Source: Thermococcus sp. AM4
GTDB taxonomy: Archaea > Methanobacteriota_B > Thermococci > Thermococcales > Thermococcaceae
Reading direction: 5' to 3'
NCBI RefSeq assembly: GCF_000151205.2
Contig: NC_016051.1
Coordinates: 1,054,001-1,118,000, forward strand
Length of the DNA: 64,000 nucleotides
In this document: positions 9,185 through 17,549 of the stretch, piece by piece
Position numbering within the stretch: the first letter of the stretch is position 1
How the letters are laid out: each line of letters opens with the position of its first letter
Notes under the pieces: generated by a model
The model's input: the letters and a program-made list of their open reading frames with translations, nothing else
What the model was told of the DNA's origin: nothing
The model's database searches: none
Program-made: the position numbers and the translations under genes

Positions 9185-9565
9185 TCAATATTGTTCGCGC
9201 ATCGTCCTTATGACCGGATCGTGGATCAGCGTTGACGTTATGCTGTCGACCATCCTGAAGAACTCGTCCCTTCCCTTCTCAAGACCCATGTTCTCGATCC
9301 TTATGAGCCTGCACTCCCTTCCGAGGACCCACTTTCCGAGGATTATCTTCTCCCTTCCGTCCTTGACCGCGTCTATCCTCACGAGACCGTAGGGTATGTC
9401 GGCCGTCCACCAGTTGGCCTTGAAGGTAATCCTCCACCCCGCGCTCCTGATGACCTCTGCCAGCTTTTCCATAGTCTCGCCCGGCCCGTGGGGCGTCTTG
9501 AAGGTGACGACCGTCCAGAGGCCGTCTTCATCAAGCTTCCTAACGATCTCATCCCTAAACTCCAT
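9185..9565 (-). CDS. Conserved hypothetical protein (126 aa)
   Basis: I do not recognise a named family. The protein is small, mixed alpha/beta and soluble. It has WTVVTFKTPHGPGETMEKLAEVIRSAGWR near the N-terminus, a Trp-rich WWTADIPYG and a charged C-terminal helix. There is no signal peptide, membrane segment or metal motif. Codon use looks like the neighbours. It starts nine bases after the prenyltransferase stop at 9575, with GAGGTGATAGC before ATG 9565, so it is probably cotranscribed with that gene. Confidence 0.75.
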   Translation of the reverse strand: MEFRDEIVRKLDEDGLWTVVTFKTPHGPGETMEKLAEVIRSAGWRITFKANWWTADIPYGLVRIDAVKDGREKIILGKWVLGRECRLIRIENMGLEKGRDEFFRMVDSITSTLIHDPVIRTMREQY

Positions 9566-9574
9566 GCTATCACC

Positions 9575-10405
9575 TCACATCAAAGCGGCTATCAGGAAGG
9601 CGAAAACCGCAAGGAAAATGCTCGCCTTGAGCAATAACTGTGACCTGTGGGCGGTTTCCCTGTCCTGGCTCCTGAGGATCAGGTAAACCGCGTAAAGGAT
9701 TATCAGATCGACGGGAACCATGGCGTAGTAGCCGACGCCGACACCTGCCTTAACGGGGAGGAAAGAAGCTATCACCGTCGCGATCCCGAAAAGCGAGGCC
9801 ACGTAAGCGGCCTTTCTGCGGCCGATTAGTATGGGTAACGTTTTAGCGCCCTTCTTAAGGTCCCCCTCGACGTCCTCTATGTCCTTGACGATCTCCCTCG
9901 CAACGTTAACGAGAAAGGCACAAACCGCCAGCGTTCCAGCCAAACCGAACTTCCCCACCGCGATGGCACCGTAGAGGGGGGTGGCTCCTGTAAGGGCCGC
10001 AACCGCTAGGTTCCCTATGAACGGGAGGGGCTTGAGCTTCCAGGCGTAGAGGAACATCGTGACGTACGCGAGGAGCGCGAAGGCGAAGGCCTCAACCGAT
10101 ATCAGCAGGGCGGAGAGGAGTCCAAGGGCGAAGAGAAACATGGCGTACCAGAAGGCGGTTCTCCTGTCCATGGCGCCCCTCGGGAGGGGCCTCTCCGGGC
10201 GGTTTATCCTGTCGATCTCGTAGTCGAAGTAGTCGTTGATGGTGTTTCCTCCCGCACAGCCGAGGGCAACGACGAGGAACACGAGAAGGAGAACCCTCCA
10301 CCCGGGGAGGGAACCGAGTGCGACAATTGAACCCAGAACACCAACTAACCCGGCTAAAGTGCAGTTGTGGGGTCGGGTTATCTCCACGAAGGCCCTCAGC
10401 TCCAT
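9575..10405 (-). CDS. (S)-2,3-di-O-geranylgeranylglyceryl phosphate synthase (UbiA family)
   Basis: Adds the second geranylgeranyl chain to geranylgeranylglyceryl phosphate, giving the archaeal diether lipid precursor at the membrane. The 276-residue protein has the two Asp-rich UbiA motifs: NTINDYFDYEIDRINRPERPLPRG (about 50-75) and REIVKDIEDVEGDLKKGAKTLP (about 170-190). About eight hydrophobic TM helices surround them. The opening EITRPHNC is typical of the archaeal DGGGP synthase branch and not of ubiquinone or heme prenyltransferases. The frame opens with GTG 10414, but AGGTG is spaced for ATG 10405. The downstream 126-aa gene is probably in the same operon. Confidence 0.93.
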   Translation of the reverse strand: MELRAFVEITRPHNCTLAGLVGVLGSIVALGSLPGWRVLLLVFLVVALGCAGGNTINDYFDYEIDRINRPERPLPRGAMDRRTAFWYAMFLFALGLLSALLISVEAFAFALLAYVTMFLYAWKLKPLPFIGNLAVAALTGATPLYGAIAVGKFGLAGTLAVCAFLVNVAREIVKDIEDVEGDLKKGAKTLPILIGRRKAAYVASLFGIATVIASFLPVKAGVGVGYYAMVPVDLIILYAVYLILRSQDRETAHRSQLLLKASIFLAVFAFLIAALM

Positions 10406-10450
10406 TAGACGCACCTAACAAACCCTAACTGGAGAACTTAAAAAGGTTTG

Positions 10451-11539
10451 CTAAAGCTCCTCGCGCCTGAGGAGGGCGAGTTCTTCCCCCGTCTCCGTGA
10501 CCCTTATCCTTCCAAAACGGACCTCGACTGCCCGGGAGAGCTCGTCCTCGCCGAGGGGGGTCAGGACTTCGAGCAAACCCTCGCTGAGGCGGGGCCACTT
10601 GATGATGCCAAGGCCGAGGCAGAAGCCGAGCTCGTCTATGAAGCCGACCAGCAGGTTGCTCAGGGTCTCGAAGTCGATCGCCTTGATAACGGACCTGTTG
10701 TAGGGCCTCCTCCCCGAGTCGGCCTTAACGACGGTGTAGGTTTCCTTCCCCTTCCAGCCGGCCAGAACGATCCAGTCGTGAAGGCTCTCAAGGAGGTCTT
10801 TCTCCTCCCCCGTCAGGGGCCTTCCCGAGAACATCGACGTCCCCGAGACGCGCAGGACGGAGAGATCCACCATAAGGGGAGATGAGCCGGAGAAATATGC
10901 CCTCCACTTGGCGGTTCTTATAGCGCGTCTCTCCTCCTGGGAATGGGGCCTAACTTTGTCGCTCCTCCTCAGGAGAACCGTCTCGGTCAGCGGCGAGGAA
11001 ACCTCGATGAGTTCCTCTATTGCCCTTTCCCTCTCGCCGGTGGACTCTATGAAAACGGTCAGATCCGGCCGAACGGCCTCGATCTTGAGCCTCTTGAGCT
11101 CGAAACCGGGCCCGGTCACAAAGCCGGTCGTGTCTACGAGAACCACATCCGCGAGGGATTTCGCAACGTCGACGAGCCTCTTAACGCCAACGACGGTTTC
11201 ACCTATGTACTGGGCCGGAGTTGTTATTCCTATGAAGTAATGAAGGTAAGGCGCGAGTTCGGAGAGGCTGGGGAAATTCTCCTCGGCTATGCCGAGGCTT
11301 ATCGTTGCGGGGGGGAGTATGCCCTTCTGGCCGAGATCGCTGTCCACGATACCAACGCGGTATCCAAGGTTCACGAGCCCGTTGGCGACGAAGGTTAAGG
11401 ACGTCGTTTTACCGCTGTCCACGTCGCCGATGAACATTACCACAGGCCTCTCGAGGCCGGCTATCGTCTCCACGAGCTCAACCCTATCCTCGGGCACGTC
11501 GGTGGTGTAGATTGCCTTGTTTGAGCCCACGCCTTCCAT
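10451..11539 (-). CDS. Polynucleotide 5'-hydroxyl-kinase (archaeal Clp1/Grc3 type)
   Basis: Transfers the gamma-phosphate of ATP or GTP to 5'-OH ends of RNA or DNA; related to eukaryotic Clp1/Grc3. About 362 residues. Visible are the Walker A motif GDVDSGKTTS near residue 40, DSDLGQKG (Walker A' type, about 68-75) and the lid-containing central kinase domain with LVDTTGFVTGPG. A beta-rich C-terminal domain ends VRFGRIRVTETGEELALL. ATG 11539 sits after GGGGGGAGAGG; a longer frame upstream (to 11593) overlaps the TATA box CTTTTATAAGG at about 11568-11578 and is not used. Role: RNA end healing, probably in tRNA splicing or ribosome processing. Confidence 0.88.
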   Translation of the reverse strand: MEGVGSNKAIYTTDVPEDRVELVETIAGLERPVVMFIGDVDSGKTTSLTFVANGLVNLGYRVGIVDSDLGQKGILPPATISLGIAEENFPSLSELAPYLHYFIGITTPAQYIGETVVGVKRLVDVAKSLADVVLVDTTGFVTGPGFELKRLKIEAVRPDLTVFIESTGERERAIEELIEVSSPLTETVLLRRSDKVRPHSQEERRAIRTAKWRAYFSGSSPLMVDLSVLRVSGTSMFSGRPLTGEEKDLLESLHDWIVLAGWKGKETYTVVKADSGRRPYNRSVIKAIDFETLSNLLVGFIDELGFCLGLGIIKWPRLSEGLLEVLTPLGEDELSRAVEVRFGRIRVTETGEELALLRREEL

Positions 11540-11666
11540 CCTCTCCCCCCGCTGGAGTTGTGGGAAAGCCTTATAAAAGTCTCTGCCCCTCAAACTAGTG
11601 TTAGGTTTGACAAAATAAAACCAAAACCTCTAATTGAGTCAAGTTTCATGGATCGGAGGTGGAAAG

Positions 11667-12128
11667 ATGGAAAGGAATTCCCTAACGAGCAGACAGCTAA
11701 AGCTTCTCAAAAAACTCTACGAGGAGGGCAGGCCCCTGGAGGTTCATACTGTCGAGAAAACGCAGGACGAACTGGCGAGCGAGCTGGGCATAACGAGGCA
11801 GGCCCTGAGCAACCACCTCAAGGTCCTCAAGGAGCTCGGCTACATCAGGACCGGCAGGGGCTTCATAGACCTCACCGAGAAGGCCCTCGAACTCCTCGGG
11901 GAGAAGAAGGGGGACGTTTTCATCTTCGTCAGGATAGAGCCTACCAAGAGGAGGCAGGTGTACGAAAACGTGAGGAAGCTCAAGATAAAGAGGATCTACC
12001 GCGTCACCGGCGACATAGACCTCGTGATAGAGGCCGACAAGAGCAAGCTGGACGAGATTTTAGAGGAGATAGCGTCTCTCGACGGCGTGAAGGAGACGAT
12101 AACCCACGTCGTGCTCGAGGTTCTATGA
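11667..12128 (+). CDS. Winged-helix transcription regulator with Lrp/AsnC-type ligand domain
   Basis: A 153-residue regulator. The N-terminal winged helix is clear (TQDELASELGITRQALSNHLKVLKELGYI, about 33-62), and its spacing is closer to MarR/ArsR types than to classic Lrp. The C-terminal half (DVFIFVRIEPTKRRQVYENV ... IDLVIEADKSKLDEILEEI) is a RAM/AsnC effector domain that forms dimers. ATG 11667 follows GGAGGTGG. It is divergent from the RNA kinase. Its stop TGA (12126-12128) overlaps the 3' end of convergent engB. The target genes are unknown. Confidence 0.85.
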   Translation: MERNSLTSRQLKLLKKLYEEGRPLEVHTVEKTQDELASELGITRQALSNHLKVLKELGYIRTGRGFIDLTEKALELLGEKKGDVFIFVRIEPTKRRQVYENVRKLKIKRIYRVTGDIDLVIEADKSKLDEILEEIASLDGVKETITHVVLEVL

Positions 12129-12671
12129 CCTCATTTTCCTTTCCATGAGTCTCTTCAGCTCATCGAGGTTCTTTCCGAACTTGGCCGAGATCGGGACGAA
12201 GGTTTCCGGTATCTCGCCGAAGGGAACTCCGAACTTCTCGGCCAGATAGCCGATAACGGCCTGAACGTTCTTCACCCTGTCGATCTTGTTGACCGCAACC
12301 ACAGTGGGTATTTCGAGCTCCCGCAGGAACTGGAAGAACTCGACATCTATGGGTATCTCTCCCCTCTTTTCCCACCTCTCTATTATCTCGGGCGCGGCCT
12401 TTCCATCGACGACGAGAACCGCGAGCTCTATATCATCGGCGTTGTCCTCTATGAAGCGGACTATCTCGTCCTTGATCCTCTCCTGGACCTCCCGGGGAAG
12501 GCCACTCATAAAGCCAAAGCCGGGCATATCAACGATCCTCTTGTTGCGCCACACGACCTCAACGGGCTTCCTGGTCACACCGGGCCTCTTACCGCGCTTC
12601 ACCTTCTTTCCCGTGAGTCTGAAGATCAGGGTACTCTTACCGACGTTCGATCTCCCCACGAAGATTATCAT
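12123..12671 (-). CDS. engB: GTP-binding protein EngB (YsxC/YihA family)
   Basis: A TRAFAC-class GTPase tied to large ribosomal subunit assembly in bacteria, with an archaeal counterpart here. The 182-residue protein shows all G motifs: G1 GRSNVGKST, G2 region KRPGVTRKP, G3 DMPGFGF, G4 NKID and G5 SAK. The frame opens with GTG 12680, but GGAGGGTGA is well spaced for ATG 12671 (MIIFVGRSN), as in Pyrococcus homologues. The stop TAG at 12123-12125 abuts the stop of the convergent regulator gene, so the two coding regions overlap by six bases. Confidence 0.93.
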   Translation of the reverse strand: MIIFVGRSNVGKSTLIFRLTGKKVKRGKRPGVTRKPVEVVWRNKRIVDMPGFGFMSGLPREVQERIKDEIVRFIEDNADDIELAVLVVDGKAAPEIIERWEKRGEIPIDVEFFQFLRELEIPTVVAVNKIDRVKNVQAVIGYLAEKFGVPFGEIPETFVPISAKFGKNLDELKRLMERKMRS

Positions 12672-12762
12672 CTCGCTCACCCTCCGGGGCCTCGCTTCTT
12701 CCCTAATAAAACCTTGCGGAAAAGTTAAGTATCTTTAAAGCCCAATTCAAGCGGTGGTGATA

Positions 12763-13416
12763 ATGGTACCCTCAGGCGACCGGGCCAATCAGCTGATAAA
12801 CAAGTTCGTGATCTCCCTCACCACCGGAAGGATACTCGGCTACGTGACGGACATAAACGTGGAGGTTGAGGGAACCAAGTTCTACTTCATCCTCAAGATG
12901 AAGATCGTTGAGAACCTTGGAAAGGGGCAGGGCGTGTTCACGAACGAAACGAAGGTACGGATAGAGCCGAGCGACATCGTGAACGTCGGGCCTGACGTCA
13001 TCGTTCTAGGCGACGGCAAAGTCCCCCCTCTGAGGGAGATAGAACGCCTCTACCAGCTTCAGAGCGAATACGAAGAGGTGGTAAGCCAGCTCAGGGAGAA
13101 GGAGGCACTCCTAAAGAGCCTCAAGGAGGAGAACGCCCAGCTGAGGAGACAGCTCGACGAGGCCCAGAGGGAGATAAGACGCTGCGAGGTCATGAAGGAG
13201 GACTTCGAACACCTCAAGGAGCAGCTGATAAGGCAGGAGGGCCAGCTGGAGATGGCGAGGGAGTACATAAAGCTCCTCGAGGGAATAAGACACGACATAG
13301 ACCAGATGCGGGACCTTCTCGAAAAGCTCGTTGGAGAGGTCCTCGAAAACACCGTGAGGGGCGTAATAGACGAGGAACTGAACGCCAGAGGCCTCAAGAA
13401 GACCGGCTTCCTCTGA
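12763..13416 (+). CDS. Coiled-coil protein with PRC-barrel-like N-terminus, function unknown
   Basis: About 217 residues. The first 80 look like a small beta barrel (FVISLTTGRILGYVTDINVEVEG ... IVNVGPDVIVLGDG), similar in pattern to PRC-barrel domains. From about residue 85 to 190 there is a long heptad-rich coiled coil (LYQLQSEYEEVVSQLREKEALLKSLKEENAQLRRQL and on). The C-terminus is a short charged segment. The layout suggests an adaptor or oligomerising scaffold; this is inference. The frame opens with GTG; the ATG preceded by GGTGGTGATA is taken as start. It is divergent from engB, with a TATA-like CTTTAAAG in the gap. Confidence 0.78.
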   Translation: MVPSGDRANQLINKFVISLTTGRILGYVTDINVEVEGTKFYFILKMKIVENLGKGQGVFTNETKVRIEPSDIVNVGPDVIVLGDGKVPPLREIERLYQLQSEYEEVVSQLREKEALLKSLKEENAQLRRQLDEAQREIRRCEVMKEDFEHLKEQLIRQEGQLEMAREYIKLLEGIRHDIDQMRDLLEKLVGEVLENTVRGVIDEELNARGLKKTGFL

Positions 13417-13454
13417 TCGAAAGATTTTTTAAGATGCCGGAAAACCTCTCCCGG

Positions 13455-13542
13455 GCGGGGGTAGCCGAGCCTGGCCAAAGGCGCGGGATTTAGGGTCCCG
13501 TCCCGCAGGGGTTCCGGGGTTCAAATCCCCGCCCCCGCACCA
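13455..13542 (+). tRNA. tRNA-Leu (anticodon TAG)
   Basis: A full cloverleaf with 7-bp acceptor GCGGGGG/CCCCCGC, anticodon stem CGGGA/TCCCG with loop TTTAGGG (anticodon TAG), a long class II variable arm and T-loop TTCAAAT. The CCA end is encoded (13540-13542). There is no intron. It differs at only five positions from tRNA-Leu(GAG) at 50972. The downstream flank begins GAAACTTTT, as it does after tRNA-Leu(GAG). Confidence 0.97.
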
Positions 13543-13746
13543 GAAACTTTTCTCGAAAGATCTTCAATGGATTGGCATAACATCGAGTAATTTTCCGTTT
13601 TCCACTGCCTATCCGGAGCACCTTTTCTCAATTTCCCGGGCACCTTATGGTGAGAACATTGTCCTCCTTCGGCTTTTCACCCCACTTACCAACGAAGCGG
13701 GGCCGATTTTCATTATCGCCCGCCCCCAGCCCCCAATTTACCGAAA

Positions 13747-13757
13747 GCTTTATATAG
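13747..13757 (+). promoter_or_regulatory. TATA box of the histone gene
   Basis: GCTTTATATAG is a near-consensus thermococcal TATA box 50 bp upstream of the histone ATG, leaving a leader of about 25 nt with GGAGGTG. The 200 bases between the tRNA-Leu and this promoter hold no gene that I can support. Confidence 0.75.
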
Positions 13758-13806
13758 TTTCTATGGCCAAAAGAATACTGAAAAACCCTTTATGGAGGTG
13801 TGGGAA

Positions 13807-14010
13807 ATGGCCGAGTTGCCGATTGCCCCAATTGACAGACTTATAAGGAAGGCTGGCGCCGAGAGGGTCAGCGAGGAGGCCGCCAAGGTCCTCGCCGAGT
13901 ACCTCGAGGAGTACGCGATCGAGATCGCCAGGAAGGCCAACGAGTTCGCCAGGCACGCTGGCAGGAAGACCGTCAAGGCCGAGGACATCAAGCTCGCCAT
14001 CAGAACCTGA
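13807..14010 (+). CDS. Archaeal histone (HMf/HTk family)
   Basis: A 67-residue histone-fold protein that wraps DNA into archaeal nucleosome-like hypernucleosomes. The three helices are clear: [19 protein letters not shown], the long central helix [29 protein letters not shown] and [16 protein letters not shown], including the RKTV loop that contacts DNA. ATG 13807 follows GGAGGTGTGGGAA; an earlier in-frame ATG at 13792 is inside the ribosome binding site region. It is monocistronic with a strong TATA box. A T-rich stretch (GGCTTTTTT) directly after the stop looks like an archaeal terminator. Confidence 0.97.
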   Translation: MAELPIAPIDRLIRKAGAERVSEEAAKVLAEYLEEYAIEIARKANEFARHAGRKTVKAEDIKLAIRT

Positions 14011-14028
14011 TGGCTTTTTTCTGGCTTT
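14011..14028 (+). terminator. T-rich terminator after the histone gene
   Basis: GGCTTTTTTCTGGCTTTTC follows the histone stop immediately. Thermococcal RNA polymerase terminates in such T tracts without needing a hairpin. Confidence 0.5.
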
Positions 14029-14082
14029 TCTACCCATTTCTGAACCGTTACCGTTTTAAGCCCCCTCTCCACGCTTTCGACC

Positions 14083-15357
14083 ATGCCGGAAATAGCGATC
14101 AGGATGACAAGGCGCAACCACAACGCCTTCGTCCACCTTCTCGGCGCCCTGGAGAGCCAGGGCTTTGATCTGAGCGGGCTTCTCATAACTAAGGACTTCA
14201 ACGAGATTCTGAAGGCAAGACCGAAGGTCGTCCTTTACTCCTTCTTCACGGAGGAGATATGGGGCGACCTCCCCCGGGAAGTCCGGCTTTTGAAGGAGAG
14301 GGGAGCGCTCCTCGTTGCCGGCGGCTACCACGCGATAGCGATGCCGAAGCACACGCTCAATGAACTGGGGTTTGACATAGCGGTCATCGGCGAGGGGGAG
14401 GAGGTGATCTACCGGCTTTTAACAACCCTAAAGGGGACGGGCTATCGGATAACCCCGGAGCTGGCAAACGTAACTGGTCTCGCCTTCTATCTAAACGGCG
14501 AGTTCACCTTTACCGGCTTCGCGAAGGTCGAGGACTTCTGGCGATTTCCGCCGTATCCGGAGAGCTTAAGGCTCATTTCGCCGATAGAGATAAGCAGGGG
14601 CTGCCCCTTCCGCTGCTACTACTGTCAAACCCCCTACATCAAGGGCTTCCGCATGAGGCACAGACCCATAGACCAGATTGTGAAGTACTCGAGGAGAATG
14701 AAGGACATGCGCTACATAACGCCCAACGCCTTCGCCTACGGTTCTCCTGGGGCTATACTCAAGCTCAACAAGCTCGAAGCTCTGCTCAAGGCCCTCCAGC
14801 ACCTCAGGAAAGAGGGGAGAAGGCTATTCTACGGAACGTTTCCGAGCGAAGTAAGGCCTGAATTCGTCCTTCCTGAGACGCTCGAGTTGCTCATTGACTA
14901 CGCGGACAATAGAAGACTTGCCATCGGGGCGCAGAGCGGGGACGACGCGATGCTGAAGGCCATGCACAGGCTCCACAGGGTTGAACACGTTCAGCGGGCC
15001 GTTGAGTACATGCTCGAGTACGGCTTCGAGCCGGTCGTTGACTTCATCGTCGGCCTGCCAAACGAGAGCGAGGAGAGCCAGAGAAAGAGCATCGAGCTTA
15101 TGAAGTGGATCATGCGTAAGGGCGGGAAGGTTCGCGCCCACTACTTCATGCCCCTGCCCGGAACCCCCTGGACGCGGTGCAGGCCCTCTCCCCTAAGTGA
15201 GGAGATGAAGAAGTTCTTGGGCAGGATGGCGGCAAAGGGCAAAATAGAGGGCTCGTGGGGGATTCAGATAGATCTCTCCAGGAGGCTCCAGAAGCTCATC
15301 GAGGAGTTCTACGAGGAACCGATGAGCTATCACGGGAAAATAAGAGAAAGCTGCTGA
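14083..15357 (+). CDS. B12-binding / radical SAM domain protein (archaeal TIGR04013-like)
   Basis: A 424-residue iron-sulfur enzyme. An N-terminal cobalamin-binding-like Rossmann region (about 1-130: VVLYSFFTEEIWGDLPREVRLLKERGALLVAGGYHA ... VIGEGEEVI) is followed by a radical SAM barrel with the cluster motif CPFRCYYC near residue 185. Other conserved parts are GAQSGDD (SAM binding), VDFIVGLPNE and a C-terminal HYFMPLPGTPW. The substrate is unknown; relatives act as methyltransferases or ring-modifying enzymes. It is convergent with the next gene, the two stops lying two bases apart. Confidence 0.85.
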   Translation: MPEIAIRMTRRNHNAFVHLLGALESQGFDLSGLLITKDFNEILKARPKVVLYSFFTEEIWGDLPREVRLLKERGALLVAGGYHAIAMPKHTLNELGFDIAVIGEGEEVIYRLLTTLKGTGYRITPELANVTGLAFYLNGEFTFTGFAKVEDFWRFPPYPESLRLISPIEISRGCPFRCYYCQTPYIKGFRMRHRPIDQIVKYSRRMKDMRYITPNAFAYGSPGAILKLNKLEALLKALQHLRKEGRRLFYGTFPSEVRPEFVLPETLELLIDYADNRRLAIGAQSGDDAMLKAMHRLHRVEHVQRAVEYMLEYGFEPVVDFIVGLPNESEESQRKSIELMKWIMRKGGKVRAHYFMPLPGTPWTRCRPSPLSEEMKKFLGRMAAKGKIEGSWGIQIDLSRRLQKLIEEFYEEPMSYHGKIRESC

Positions 15358-15358
15358 G

Positions 15359-17074
15359 CTATCTCCTCCTGAGCAGAGGTAGAAAGGCAAAGAGCGCTAT
15401 TATTCCCGGTCCGCAGATGCCGCCGCTTTTCGCGGGTTTTTTGGAGGACGTTGATGAAGTTCCTCCCTGCCGAACCGTTGAGGTTGTTATTGAGCTCGCT
15501 GTGGTAGATGCAGTGCTTTCAGAAGCTCCCGAAGACGTCGCGTTCCCACCCGATCTCTCCAGATAGGCCATTCCTTTTTCGAAGTCCACGTAGAGCACCA
15601 GCTCATCCCCCGGGTTTATAGGGGCTGTGGTGTTGAACTCCCGGAGCTTGAAGTCTCCCTGGATCTGGGGAGTAACCGAGATGTTGTAGGTGTCGGGAAG
15701 AACCGTCAGGTTGGAGCTGTGGTCTATTACGAAGTCGGCGGAGTAGTGTTTGCCCCTCAACTTCACAAAGGCACCAAAGCTCGGGATGATTACCTCGAGC
15801 CTCGCCCACGGGTAAATCCAAACGGTTTCAGGGGCCCACTCGCTTACCGTTCCGTTGCCGTCACGGACTTTCAGGAGGTCCTTTGCATTCCTCTCCTCTA
15901 CCTCCGGAGCTCCGAGGTTCTCGAGCTCGACGGGGGAGGACTCGATATCGCCGAGGGGCCGTATCATGTTGCCGTAGGGGAAGTTCGAGGGGAGGCTCAT
16001 CACGAGGAGTCTGTCGTAGTCACCCTGTTCTGAGCCGGGGATTAGATAGGTTCCGACAGCTAACACGCGATCGTCCAGCCAGACCGCGTTCGCAATGCTC
16101 TCCCCCGTGGTGTACGGGTAAAATGAGAGCTTTACGCCCCTTAGAGGCTCTCCATCCGGGCTCAGGAGGAGCAGTTCACCCTCGTCGGTCGTGATCGCAA
16201 GCCCTTCACTCGAAGCTGAGACTGAATAGATGTGAACCTTGAGGCGCCGGGCCCACTTAACGTTTCCCTCCCTATCCATCATGAAAACGATCGAACCAGC
16301 GGCACCGATGAGGCTCCCGTTGAAGCTCAAGAGTGTCTTAACGCTGAGCGCCCGGCTCGTTTCTTGAAGCTCAACGTCGCCCCCGCTCGAGAGCCGAACC
16401 AGCCAGAGCCTGGCCCTCTGAACGTCGCACTCGCCGGGTATGGCTATCCTTCCGAGGGCGAAGACCCTGTTCCCCAAGACGGTGACGCTGTTAAAGGCCG
16501 TGTAGTAGCCGTTCTCATAGGCTTTGACCCACACAGGGTTCCCACTGGCATCAAACTTAACGAGAAATGCCGAGGCAACAGTGCCGGTCCTGAACTCGAG
16601 CCCCTTGCTCAAGCCCCCAGCGTAAAGGCCGTCGTTTCCAACGGCTATCGATGATAGGAAATCGTCCTTGTCAGTCCCGATTATCTTCTGCCAGAGCATG
16701 CGGCCATCGGAGGAAAACGCAATTATAAAGCCGTCCTTCTTTGACCTCCCGTCTATTACGACCCCCGCAATGTAGAGTCTACCCCTGGAATCCACAGCCG
16801 CCCCTGTGATACCGTTCACATCTCCTCCCGCCTGCCACACCTTTGACCATTTTATGTTCCCATCGCGGTCGAGCTTCATCACAAAAACTCCCCACCTGCC
16901 AGAGGGAGTGTCGGTGGTGGTGCCGATCACAACGATGCCATCACCAAGGGGAAGGACGTACTCCCCGGATGCCCATTCACGACCGAGGTAGCCCCTGATC
17001 CAGCCGTCAAAATGGGCCCCGTAGACCTGACCCGCCAGGAAGATCAGCAGGAGGAGCGCCAAGGGGCGCCTCAT
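15359..17074 (-). CDS. CGP-CTERM surface protein with beta-propeller-like repeats
   Basis: A 571-residue exported protein. It has a signal peptide (MRRPLALLLLIFLAGQVYG), then about seven repeats of the pattern LDRDGNIKWSKVWQ / DSRGRLYIAG / DASGNPVWVKAY, like PQQ- or SBBP-type beta-propeller blades (residues about 30-370). A beta domain follows, then a Ser/Thr-rich stalk, and the tail GICGPG plus hydrophobic stretch plus RRR. The mucin-like stalk suggests glycosylated surface display. Start ATG 17074 follows GGGGGTGATCCC; a longer upstream frame is ruled out by signal peptide position. Function is unknown, probably binding or sensing outside the cell. Confidence 0.85.
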   Translation of the reverse strand: MRRPLALLLLIFLAGQVYGAHFDGWIRGYLGREWASGEYVLPLGDGIVVIGTTTDTPSGRWGVFVMKLDRDGNIKWSKVWQAGGDVNGITGAAVDSRGRLYIAGVVIDGRSKKDGFIIAFSSDGRMLWQKIIGTDKDDFLSSIAVGNDGLYAGGLSKGLEFRTGTVASAFLVKFDASGNPVWVKAYENGYYTAFNSVTVLGNRVFALGRIAIPGECDVQRARLWLVRLSSGGDVELQETSRALSVKTLLSFNGSLIGAAGSIVFMMDREGNVKWARRLKVHIYSVSASSEGLAITTDEGELLLLSPDGEPLRGVKLSFYPYTTGESIANAVWLDDRVLAVGTYLIPGSEQGDYDRLLVMSLPSNFPYGNMIRPLGDIESSPVELENLGAPEVEERNAKDLLKVRDGNGTVSEWAPETVWIYPWARLEVIIPSFGAFVKLRGKHYSADFVIDHSSNLTVLPDTYNISVTPQIQGDFKLREFNTTAPINPGDELVLYVDFEKGMAYLERSGGNATSSGASESTASTTASSITTSTVRQGGTSSTSSKKPAKSGGICGPGIIALFAFLPLLRRR

Positions 17075-17147
17075 GGGATCACCCCCACTGTTATAATGTT
17101 GTGTGGAAAGATTTATAACCCTTGAGATGTTCTTCCGGCGAGGCGGC

Positions 17148-17549
17148 ATGTACGCCGAAAACTATAAAAGATTCCTGGAGCTTATAGAGAAACTGCGAGA
17201 GTTTGAAGGTGCCCTCATCGTGGAGGGCCTGCGAGACGAGGTGGCTCTGAGGAATCTGGGGGTCAGAGCGGAGATAATAAGGCTATCACGCTTACCGCTC
17301 GCCGAAATCGCTCTCATCGCCTCACGTTACCGGGAAGTCATGATCCTTACCGACTTCGACAGAAAGGGTGAAGAGCTCGCTAGGAAGCTCGTTTCCTATC
17401 TCGAGGGCTACCCGTGCCGGGTGGACGCCGAGACGAGAAGGGAACTCAAGCGCATAGCAAGGAAGGACATCAAGGGCGTTGAGGACCTCTACGGCCTCTA
17501 TCTGAAGGTCGTCTCCGTTTCTGACCCCCGGTTGGAGGGGTTTCAATGA
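17148..17549 (+). CDS. TOPRIM domain protein (UPF0292 type)
   Basis: A 133-residue single-domain TOPRIM protein. The catalytic pattern is visible: the Glu in ALIVEGLRDEVALRNLG near residue 22 and DFDRKGEEL (DxD type) near residue 67. TOPRIM domains coordinate Mg2+ for phosphotransfer in primases, topoisomerases and RNase M5-like nucleases; the partner reaction here is unknown. The gene directly precedes and overlaps dnaG (ATGA), so a role with DnaG in RNA or DNA metabolism is likely but inferred. ATG 17148 fits the TATA box ATTTATAACC at 17110; an upstream in-frame GTG lies before the promoter. Confidence 0.85.
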   Translation: MYAENYKRFLELIEKLREFEGALIVEGLRDEVALRNLGVRAEIIRLSRLPLAEIALIASRYREVMILTDFDRKGEELARKLVSYLEGYPCRVDAETRRELKRIARKDIKGVEDLYGLYLKVVSVSDPRLEGFQ

